64,000 bases of DNA, taken from the NCBI RefSeq assembly GCF_015905305.1, contig NZ_JADZLQ010000005.1, positions 62,001-126,000 on the forward strand, given 5' to 3'. Positions 57,133 to 64,000 of the stretch are shown here, in pieces. Positions within the stretch are counted from its first letter, which is position 1. Each line of letters starts with the position of its first letter. Made by a program: the position numbers and the translations under genes. The DNA comes from Pinirhizobacter soli. Its GTDB lineage: Bacteria > Pseudomonadota > Gammaproteobacteria > Xanthomonadales > Rhodanobacteraceae. Below the pieces are notes generated by a model that made no database searches, was not told the origin of the DNA, and worked only from the letters and a program-made list of their open reading frames with translations.

Positions 57133-60100
57133 GTGAACGAACCCATCCTGAGCGTCGACCTGCCCGGCACCGCCAGCCCCGCCCGCGCCCGCATCACCGC
57201 GGCCTGGCTTCGCGACGAAACCGAGGCCGTGAACGACCTGCTGGCCCAGGCCACCCTGCCGCCGATCGAGCGCGAACAGGTGATCGACGTGGCCGCCGGC
57301 CTGGTGACCCGGGTCCGCGCCCGCGCCAAGGACCAATCCGCCGTCGAAAGCTTCATGCGCCAGTACGACCTTTCTTCCGAGGAAGGCGTGTTGCTGATGT
57401 GCGTGGCCGAGGCCCTGCTGCGCATCCCGGACAAGACCACCGCCGACAAACTCATCCGCGACAAGCTCGGCGAGGCCAACTGGAAGAAGCACCTGGGCCA
57501 GAGCGAGTCGGTGTTCGTCAACGCCTCCACCTGGGGTCTGATGCTCACCGGCCACCTGGTGAACCTGGCCGAGGAAACCCGACGCGACTTCACCAGCGCC
57601 CTGCGCCGCCTGGTCGGCCGGGCCGGCGAGCCGGTGATCCGCCTGGCCGTGCGCCAGGCCATGCGCATCATGGGCCACCAGTTCGTGATGGGCCGCACTA
57701 TCGGCGAGGCGCTGGATCGTTCGGCCGAAAAAGAACACGCCGTCTATCGCTATTCCTACGACATGCTGGGCGAGTCCGCGCTGACGCAAGAAACTGCGGA
57801 GCGCTACCAGCAGGACTACCGCGACGCGATCAACGCCATCGGCTCGCGCGGGCCCTTCCCCAACAACCTCGAAGCCCCCTCGATCTCGGTCAAGCTTTCC
57901 GCGCTGCACCCGCGCTACGAGGTAGCCAACCGCGATCGCGCCCGCCGCGAACTCACCGAAAAGCTGCTCGAGCTCTCGCAGTTGGCGATGAAGAACGGCA
58001 TTGCGCTCTCGGTGGATGCTGAAGAAACCGACCGCCTGGAGCTGTCGCTGGACATCGTCGGCGACGTCTTCGCCCACCCGTCGCTGGAAGGCTGGAACGG
58101 CCTGGGCCTGGTGATCCAGGCCTACCAGAAGCGCGCGCCGTTCGTGATCGACTGGGTGACCGAGAAAGCCCTTGCCACCGGTCGCCGCTGGTATGTGCGC
58201 CTGGTGAAGGGCGCCTATTGGGATGCCGAGGTCAAGCGCGCGCAGGAAGGCGGCCTGGACGGCTACCCGGTATACACGCGCAAGCCCAATACGGATGTGT
58301 CGTACCTGGCCTGCGCGCAGCGCCTGTTCGCCGCCGGCGCGGACGCTGTGTACCCGCAGTTCGCCACGCACAACGCGCACACCATCGCCGCCATCCACCA
58401 CATGTCACGTGGCCGCGCCTACGAGAACCAGCGCCTGCACGGCATGGGCGCGGATCTCTACGCCGAGGTGATCGGCAAGGACAAGCTCAACGTGCCCTGC
58501 CGCGTATACGCGCCGGTAGGCACGCACGAGGATCTGTTGCCCTACCTGGTGCGCCGCCTGCTGGAAAACGGCGCCAACACCAGCTTCGTCAACCGCGTGG
58601 TCGACGAAAGCGTCCCGGTCCGCGACCTGGTCGCCGACCCTTGCGAAACCGTCCGTGGTTTTGCCTCCATCCCCCACCCGCGCATCCCGCAGCCGGTGAA
58701 CCTCTACGGTGAACTTCGGAAGAATTCCATGGGCATGAACTTTGCGAACGATAACGAACTGAAGGCGCTTGCCGACTCCATCCACGCGCAGGCTGGCCCA
58801 TGGAACGCTGCGCCGCTGGTACCAGGGGCTGCAGCAGCGGGCGCCGCGGAGAACGTGACCGATCCGTCGGACCGCAGCCGCGTGGTCGGCACGGTGAGCC
58901 ATGCCACCGACGCGACGGTCGAGAAAGCCCTGGCCAACGCCGTGGCCGCGCAGCCGGGCTGGGACCGCCTCCCGGCCGCCAGCCGCGCGGCGATCCTCGA
59001 GCACGCGGCCGAGCAGCTGGAAACGCGCCGCGGCGAGTTCATCGCGCTGTGCGTACGCGAGGCCGGCAAGAGCCTGCCCGACGCCATCGCCGAAATTCGC
59101 GAGGCGGCGGATTTCCTGCGCTACTACGCCACCATGGCGCGGCGCCTGTTCGGTCATCCGGAGCAATTGCCCGGCCCCACCGGCGAGAGCAACCAGTTGT
59201 CCCTGCACGGCCGCGGCGTGTTCGTCTGCATCAGCCCCTGGAATTTCCCGCTGGCGATTTTCCTTGGCCAGGTGAGCGCCGCCCTGGCCGCCGGCAATTC
59301 GGTGATCGCCAAGCCCGCCGAGCAGACCTCGCTGATCGGATACGAGGCAGTAAAGCTGCTGCATGACGCCGGCGTGCCGCGCGAAGTGCTGCAGTACCTG
59401 CCGGGCGATGGCGCGACGGTCGGCGCCGCCCTCACCCGCGATCCACGCGTGGCCGGCGTGGCTTTCACCGGCTCCACCGATACCGCCTGGGCGATCAATC
59501 GCGCGCTTGCCGCGCGCAACGCCCCGATCGCGGCGCTGATCGCCGAAACTGGCGGCCAGAACGCGATGATCGCCGATTCGTCTGCGCTTCCCGAACAGAT
59601 CGTCAAGGACGTTATCGCCTCGGCGTTCCAGTCGGCCGGCCAGCGTTGCTCGGCCGCCCGCGTGCTGTTCGTGCAGGACGACATCGCCGATAAGGTGATG
59701 TCGATGCTCGCCGGCGCCATGGCCGAGCTCACCGTGGGCGATCCAGGCCAGCTTTCCACCGACGTAGGGCCGGTGATCGACGAGGACGCCAAGAAGATCC
59801 TGGTCGACCACGCCGCCCGCATGGATGCCGAAGCCCGCAAGATCGCCGAGGTGGCGCTGCCCGCTTCCACCGGCAAGGGAACCTATTTCGCCCCGCGCGC
59901 CTATGAACTGAAATCGCTCGCCCAGCTCACCCGCGAAGTGTTCGGCCCGGTGCTGCACGTGATCCGCTGGAAGGCCGACGACCTGGACAAGGTTGTCGAG
60001 CAGATCAATGCCACCGGCTACGGCCTCACCCTTGGCATCCACAGCCGCATCGACGACACGGTGAATTACATCCAGTCGCACGCGCGGGTGGGCAACTGCT

Positions 60101-60285
60101 ACGTCAACCGCAACCAGATCGGCGCGGTGGTGGGTGTGCAGCCCTTCGGCGGCGAGGCGCTGTCCGGCACCGGCCCCAAGGCTGGTGGTCCGCACTACCT
60201 GCTGCGCTTTGCCAACGAGCGCACGCTCACCATCAACACCACGGCGGCCGGCGGTAACGCTTCGCTGCTGACCATCGGCGAATAA
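57133..60285 (+). CDS. putA: Bifunctional proline dehydrogenase / P5C dehydrogenase PutA
   Basis: Oxidises proline to glutamate in two steps. 1050 residues: proline dehydrogenase barrel (about 150-480, with YWDAEVKRAQ and RLVKGAYWD), then the aldehyde dehydrogenase module with Glu805 (AETGGQNAM) and catalytic Cys839 (SAGQRCSAARV). The N-terminal ribbon-helix-helix DNA-binding domain of trifunctional E. coli PutA (1320 residues) is absent. GTG start at 57133. The product glutamate connects with gltBD and gshA. An AraC regulator follows. Confidence 0.95.
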   Translation: MNEPILSVDLPGTASPARARITAAWLRDETEAVNDLLAQATLPPIEREQVIDVAAGLVTRVRARAKDQSAVESFMRQYDLSSEEGVLLMCVAEALLRIPDKTTADKLIRDKLGEANWKKHLGQSESVFVNASTWGLMLTGHLVNLAEETRRDFTSALRRLVGRAGEPVIRLAVRQAMRIMGHQFVMGRTIGEALDRSAEKEHAVYRYSYDMLGESALTQETAERYQQDYRDAINAIGSRGPFPNNLEAPSISVKLSALHPRYEVANRDRARRELTEKLLELSQLAMKNGIALSVDAEETDRLELSLDIVGDVFAHPSLEGWNGLGLVIQAYQKRAPFVIDWVTEKALATGRRWYVRLVKGAYWDAEVKRAQEGGLDGYPVYTRKPNTDVSYLACAQRLFAAGADAVYPQFATHNAHTIAAIHHMSRGRAYENQRLHGMGADLYAEVIGKDKLNVPCRVYAPVGTHEDLLPYLVRRLLENGANTSFVNRVVDESVPVRDLVADPCETVRGFASIPHPRIPQPVNLYGELRKNSMGMNFANDNELKALADSIHAQAGPWNAAPLVPGAAAAGAAENVTDPSDRSRVVGTVSHATDATVEKALANAVAAQPGWDRLPAASRAAILEHAAEQLETRRGEFIALCVREAGKSLPDAIAEIREAADFLRYYATMARRLFGHPEQLPGPTGESNQLSLHGRGVFVCISPWNFPLAIFLGQVSAALAAGNSVIAKPAEQTSLIGYEAVKLLHDAGVPREVLQYLPGDGATVGAALTRDPRVAGVAFTGSTDTAWAINRALAARNAPIAALIAETGGQNAMIADSSALPEQIVKDVIASAFQSAGQRCSAARVLFVQDDIADKVMSMLAGAMAELTVGDPGQLSTDVGPVIDEDAKKILVDHAARMDAEARKIAEVALPASTGKGTYFAPRAYELKSLAQLTREVFGPVLHVIRWKADDLDKVVEQINATGYGLTLGIHSRIDDTVNYIQSHARVGNCYVNRNQIGAVVGVQPFGGEALSGTGPKAGGPHYLLRFANERTLTINTTAAGGNASLLTIGE

Positions 60286-60323
60286 GCCACGCGCAGGATG
60301 TTGCGATGCGTTAACGGTTTCCC

Positions 60324-60355
60324 CTGTCCAGGTGCCATGATCGGTGCCTGGACAG
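60324..60355 (+). promoter_or_regulatory. Hairpin between putA and the AraC-type gene
   Basis: CTGTCCAGG (60324-60332) pairs with CCTGGACAG (60347-60355) across 14 bases that contain a direct repeat GGTGCC at each side. It ends two bases before the ribosome-binding site of the regulator gene (GGGGAGCGG). It may end the putA transcript or act in the leader of the regulator. Confidence 0.45.
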
Positions 60356-60370
60356 CTGGGGAGCGGTTCG

Positions 60371-61420
60371 ATGAAATCCGTCGCAGGCATCCATAACCCC
60401 GCCGACGACCCGCGCTACACGGCGGTGGAAATCCCACCCAACGTATTGCTTGGGCTCACCCTGCTGGCCGATCGCGACGGCGTGGACTGCACGCCCTGGT
60501 TCGCCGGGCTGCCGCTCGACCGCAGCCAGATCGCCGACCCGGATGCACGCATTTCCTACCGGCAAGCCGCCATCGTGCTGCGCCGCGCCCTGCTCGCCGT
60601 GGGCGACCCGGCCCTGGGCATGCGCGCCGGTCGGGATGGCAACCTCGGCAGCTTCGGTCTGCTGGGCCTGGCCATGATGACCTCGGCCACCTTTGGCGAC
60701 GCCATGCGCGTGGGCATCGAAAACCACAAGGTGTGCGGCTCCCTGCTGGATATCGGCTTCGACATGCCCGGTCCGCGCGAGGCTGCGCTGGTGGCCTGGC
60801 CACGCTTTGGCGAGCATGCCCTGCTACCTTTCCTCTGCGAAGAACTCTTCGCCAGTTGCCTGGCGGTGGCGCGGGAGCTGGTGGGGCCCGCCTTGCGGCC
60901 ACTGCGGCTGGAACTGACCTATCCCCGGCCGGCCTATGTCCGGCAGTACATGGATTTCTTCCAGTGCGAGCTGCGTTTTGGCGCGCCCGCCAACCAGATC
61001 GTGATGGATGCGCGCTGGCTGGAGGTACCCCTTCCCGGCTACAACGCGCGCACCCGGCAGCAGGCGCTGGCCATCTGCACGCGCGAGTTGCCCCAGGGCA
61101 GCAGCTCCGATGAAGTGGTGATGGCGGTCGAGCAACTGCTGCGTTCGCGGCTGCGCGAACATCCGCGGCTGCCCGAGGTGGCCCGCAGCCTCAACATGAG
61201 CGAGCGCTCGCTCCGCCGCCGGCTCGCCGAAGGCGGCCGGGTATTCCGTGACATCCACGACCAACTGCGTGCCGAACGGGCCATGGAACTGCTTTACGCC
61301 GGGCACCTGAGCGTGGCGGAGGTGGGTGCCGAGATTGGCTTCGCCGACCCTCGCGAGTTCCGGCGCGCCTTCAAGCGCTGGACGGGCATGCCGCCACGGG
61401 ATGCCCGCCGGGCCGCTTAA
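60371..61420 (+). CDS. AraC-family transcriptional regulator (OruR/PruR-like)
   Basis: 349 residues. An N-terminal arabinose-binding-like sensor domain (about 20-205) precedes a C-terminal AraC helix-turn-helix (about 250-345, with LPEVARSLNMSERSLRRRLAEGG and VGAEIGFADPREFRRAFKRWTGMPP). The same architecture is found in OruR and PruR of Pseudomonas, which control ornithine and proline catabolism. Its position right after putA, whose own DNA-binding domain is missing, makes it the candidate putA regulator. Confidence 0.88.
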   Translation: MKSVAGIHNPADDPRYTAVEIPPNVLLGLTLLADRDGVDCTPWFAGLPLDRSQIADPDARISYRQAAIVLRRALLAVGDPALGMRAGRDGNLGSFGLLGLAMMTSATFGDAMRVGIENHKVCGSLLDIGFDMPGPREAALVAWPRFGEHALLPFLCEELFASCLAVARELVGPALRPLRLELTYPRPAYVRQYMDFFQCELRFGAPANQIVMDARWLEVPLPGYNARTRQQALAICTRELPQGSSSDEVVMAVEQLLRSRLREHPRLPEVARSLNMSERSLRRRLAEGGRVFRDIHDQLRAERAMELLYAGHLSVAEVGAEIGFADPREFRRAFKRWTGMPPRDARRAA

Positions 61421-61540
61421 ACCCCTCGGGTTGGCCGATTTTCCCCCCATCGTCGTCGCAACGCCCCTCCCTCCCTCGGTCCGGTAGGCGGCAGATTGCA
61501 GGACAGGCGACGAACAGCCGTTTGAATGGGGGAGAGTTCC

Positions 61541-62779
61541 ATGCGATCGACGATCATCCTGGCCACCATGGCCCTGGGCCTTGCGGCCTGTAGCGGGCAG
61601 TCATCGGCTCCGACGGCCGACAACGGCAGCGCCGGCAACAGCTTCGAGGCGAAGCTCCAGCAACAGTTGCTCGATGCCAAACCCGGCAGCGTCGTGGATA
61701 TCCCGGCCGGGCATTACAGCCTCAAACGGGGCCTGAGCCTGCGCACCGATGGCGTCACCATCCGCGGCGCCGGCAAGGACAAGACGGTGCTCTCGTTCAA
61801 GGATCAAGTGACGGGCCCCGAAGGGCTACTGGTGAACGCCAACGATTTCACCATCGAGCACCTGGCCATCGAAGACACCAAGGGTGATGGCCTGAAGATC
61901 AACCAGGGGAAGCACATCACCATCCGCGACGTACGCGTGGAATGGACCGGCGGCCCCAAGACCACCAACGGTGCCTATGGCATCTATCCGGTCAAGACGC
62001 AGGACACGTTGATCGAGGACTCCGTTGCCATCGGCGCCTCCGATGCCGGCATCTACGTGGGCCAGTCCAACAACATCATCGTGCGCCGCAACCGCGCGCA
62101 ATCGAACGTGGCAGGCATCGAGATCGAGAACTCGATCGGCGCGGACGTCTATGAAAACGTGGCCGTCGGCAACACCGGCGGCATCCTGGTGTTCAACATG
62201 CCCAACCTCTCGCAGCCCGGGCACGCCACGCGCGTATTCAAGAACCAGGTACGCGACAACAACACCGCCAACTTCGCCGCCAAGGGCGCCGCGGTTGCCA
62301 GCGTGCCGGCCGGTTCCGGTGTGGTGGTCAACTCCAACGACAAGGTGGAGATCTTCGACAACGACATCGTCAACCACCAGACGGCGAACGTGATCATCTC
62401 CAGCTATTTCTCGACCAACTACTACAACAAGAAGGGCGTGGACCCGAACTACAACCCCTACCCGAAAGGCATCTTCATCTACGACAACCGTTTTGCCGGC
62501 GGCGGCGACGCCCCCGACGGCATGAAACTGAAAATGTTGAAGACTGCTGTATATGGCATGGGCGGGCGCTTCCCCGACGTCCTCTGGGATGGCTTTGTCG
62601 ACGAGAAAACGCTGGTCGACGGCCTGCCGCCACCATCGGACCGGCTTTGCATCCAGAACGGGCCGGTAGGCGTGCTCAACGCCGACGGGCCGCACGACTA
62701 CGACAAACCCAGCACCGACACCCGCGCTTACCAGTGCACGCTGCCCAAGCTCCCGGCGATCGTGTTGGGCCAGGGCTAA
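61541..62779 (+). CDS. Parallel beta-helix lipoprotein (TIGR03805-like)
   Basis: 412 residues. Lipoprotein signal with LAAC (C17), a short linker, then a right-handed parallel beta-helix (about 50-330). It is rich in repeats such as IEHLAIEDTKGDGLKI, IRDVRVEWTGG and IIVRRNRAQSNVAGIEIENS. A Cys-containing C-terminal part (RLCIQNG, YQCTL) ends the protein. Known families of this shape are carbohydrate-active, but catalytic residues cannot be assigned. ATG 61541 has GGGGGAGAG upstream. Three bases separate it from the cytochrome gene, its constant neighbour in other genomes. Confidence 0.85.
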   Translation: MRSTIILATMALGLAACSGQSSAPTADNGSAGNSFEAKLQQQLLDAKPGSVVDIPAGHYSLKRGLSLRTDGVTIRGAGKDKTVLSFKDQVTGPEGLLVNANDFTIEHLAIEDTKGDGLKINQGKHITIRDVRVEWTGGPKTTNGAYGIYPVKTQDTLIEDSVAIGASDAGIYVGQSNNIIVRRNRAQSNVAGIEIENSIGADVYENVAVGNTGGILVFNMPNLSQPGHATRVFKNQVRDNNTANFAAKGAAVASVPAGSGVVVNSNDKVEIFDNDIVNHQTANVIISSYFSTNYYNKKGVDPNYNPYPKGIFIYDNRFAGGGDAPDGMKLKMLKTAVYGMGGRFPDVLWDGFVDEKTLVDGLPPPSDRLCIQNGPVGVLNADGPHDYDKPSTDTRAYQCTLPKLPAIVLGQG

Positions 62780-62782
62780 GGC

Positions 62783-63943
62783 ATGCATCGAAGGCTCGTT
62801 TTTTGGTGCATCGCCACCGCGGTACTGTTCGTGCTCGGCGGGATACTCGCCGCCTGCCACCGGCAGATGCCGCCGGTGACGTTCCACGCCGAGGGCCGCC
62901 CTGCACACCTGTCCGAGTGGCATGTGGTGGCCGTGGCCGACGGCAAGCTGGTACTGAATCAGGGCGTGGTGCCGTACGACCTCAACACCCCGCTCTTTAC
63001 CGACTACGCGCACAAACTGCGCACGATCTGGATGCCGCAGGGCGCGCACGCCAACTACGACGCCGAACAGACTTTCGACTTCCCGGTCGGCACCGTCATC
63101 AGCAAGACGTTCTACTACCCGCGTGCCGCCGGCGGCGCGGAGGGCACGGTGCTGCGCACGTACGACAGTTCACGCGACTTCGCAGGCGAAGGCCTGGACC
63201 TCGCGCACGTGCATCTGGTCGAGACACGCATCCTGGTACGGAGGGCATCGGGATGGGCGGCCATTCCCTACGTGTGGAATACCGCGCAGACCGACGCAGA
63301 CCTCGCCCGCACAGGCGCCGTATTGCCGCTGACTTTGCTCGACGACAAAGGCGCGAGCGAGGCGTTCAACTACGTGGTGCCGGACGAAAGCCAGTGCTCG
63401 AGCTGCCACGCACGCGATTGGGTGACGCGGCAGATCGCACCGATAGGGCCGAAGGCCCGTCACCTCAACCGCGACTACGACTATCCGGACGGAAGGGAAA
63501 ACCAGCTGGCGCACCTGGTGCGCGTGGGCTACCTGCAGGGCGTGCCGACGGCCACGCAGATCCCGCGCAATGCCAACTGGATGGATACCCACCAGCCACT
63601 GGAAGCCCGCGCACGCGCCTACCTGGATATCAATTGCGGCCACTGCCACAACCCGAAGGGCGCCGCCAACACCACCGCGCTCACGCTGGACGTGACCGCC
63701 GGCGACGACCGCCACCTGGGTATCTGCAAGCCGCCCGTGGCCGCCGGCCGCGGCACGGGCGACCACATGTTCGACATCGTGCCCGGACAACCCGACGCAT
63801 CGATCCTGCCTTATCGCATGGCGTCGTCGGAACCGGGCGTGATGATGCCTGAAATAGGCCGAAGCACCGTTCACCGGGAAGGGGTGGCGCTGATCCGCGC
63901 CTGGATCGCATCGCAGCAGGGCTCGTGCCTGGCCACGGAATAA
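62783..63943 (+). CDS. Diheme c-type cytochrome lipoprotein (SO2930/HNE_0200 family)
   Basis: 386 residues. N-terminal hydrophobic segment with lipobox-like LAAC, so probably lipid-anchored in the periplasm. Haem-binding motifs are CSSCH (205-209) and CGHCH (285-289). N-terminal region (VPYDLNTPLFTDYAHKLRTIW, FPVGTVISKTFYYP) matches the SO2930-type family, TIGR03806. Such genes are usually next to a parallel beta-helix gene, as here. Likely role: electron transfer in oxidation of an unknown substrate processed by its partner. Function is uncharacterised. Confidence 0.87.
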   Translation: MHRRLVFWCIATAVLFVLGGILAACHRQMPPVTFHAEGRPAHLSEWHVVAVADGKLVLNQGVVPYDLNTPLFTDYAHKLRTIWMPQGAHANYDAEQTFDFPVGTVISKTFYYPRAAGGAEGTVLRTYDSSRDFAGEGLDLAHVHLVETRILVRRASGWAAIPYVWNTAQTDADLARTGAVLPLTLLDDKGASEAFNYVVPDESQCSSCHARDWVTRQIAPIGPKARHLNRDYDYPDGRENQLAHLVRVGYLQGVPTATQIPRNANWMDTHQPLEARARAYLDINCGHCHNPKGAANTTALTLDVTAGDDRHLGICKPPVAAGRGTGDHMFDIVPGQPDASILPYRMASSEPGVMMPEIGRSTVHREGVALIRAWIASQQGSCLATE

Positions 63944-63973
63944 ACCTAAGCCGCATCATGGGGAGATGATTCG

Positions 63974-64000
63974 ATGGCAAACCACATCAACCGGCGCGCA
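63974..64000 (+). CDS. Start of a further gene, cut by the window end
   Basis: ATG at 63974 with GGGGAG eight bases upstream opens MANHINRRA before the window ends. Too short to identify. It lies 30 bases after the cytochrome gene on the same strand, so it may be a third member of that operon. An ATG at 63966 in another frame cannot be excluded. Confidence 0.4.

Overview
The window is high-GC, densely coded gammaproteobacterial chromosome. Gene content and order (ftsEX, rhlB, trxA, rho; engB, cytochrome c4, two DsbA-like proteins; the coxBA/coxIII/SURF1/ctaAB block; tatABC, hemH) fit the Xanthomonadales/Lysobacterales, most likely Rhodanobacteraceae (Luteibacter/Dyella/Rhodanobacter type). 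That placement rests on recognised proteins and gene order, not on a search. There are no rRNA or tRNA genes, no CRISPR, no transposase and no prophage. It is mostly core chromosome with a few accessory or structured patches.

Layout. 1-5.5 kb: cell division (ftsX partial, ftsE), RNA helicase rhlB, thioredoxin and Rho with a long disordered N-terminus. 5.5-12.4 kb: a coiled-coil membrane protein, an EamA exporter, rsgA with a short upstream mini-ORF, a LysR/quinone-oxidoreductase divergent pair, glutamate-cysteine ligase and an AhpD-like protein. 12.5-20.9 kb: M3 peptidase, bioD with a coupled unknown gene, free methionine sulfoxide reductase, engB, and a cytochrome c4-DsbA-DsbA run. 20.8-26.9 kb: GH17 membrane glucanase, soluble lytic transglycosylase, NDUFA9-like protein and cca. 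26.9-27.5 kb: a gene-free stretch of nested inverted repeats. 27.5-34.7 kb: MHS-type transporter, MidA-like methyltransferase, a TonB-dependent receptor with a Zur-like operator, an EcsC protein with a histone-H1-like tail, a pteridine reductase and an NRDE protein. 34.8-45.8 kb: gltBD, EnvC-like factor, CtpA-type protease, tatABC, SYLF protein. 45.9-56.9 kb: hemH, hydrolases and the aa3-type cytochrome oxidase structural and assembly genes. 57-64 kb: bifunctional putA with an AraC regulator, then a lipoprotein pair (parallel beta-helix protein plus diheme cytochrome) and the first codons of another gene.

How the genes work together. Much of the window serves the respiratory envelope: haem synthesis (hemH), haem O/A conversion (ctaB, ctaA), oxidase subunits I-III, SURF1 and a membrane-anchored CxxxC protein, cytochrome c4, periplasmic thiol chemistry (DsbA-like pair) and Tat export. 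Glutamate and redox metabolism is represented by gltBD, gshA, putA, trxA and msrC.

The most unusual signals are non-coding. Between coxIII and an alpha/beta hydrolase lie two inverted copies of a roughly 100-nt element. They share an almost identical 45-nt core, but the enclosing stems differ by compensatory changes, and one stem contains the hydrolase start codon. A second cluster of nested inverted repeats follows cca, and three copies of a 26-27 bp palindrome sit at gene 3' ends.
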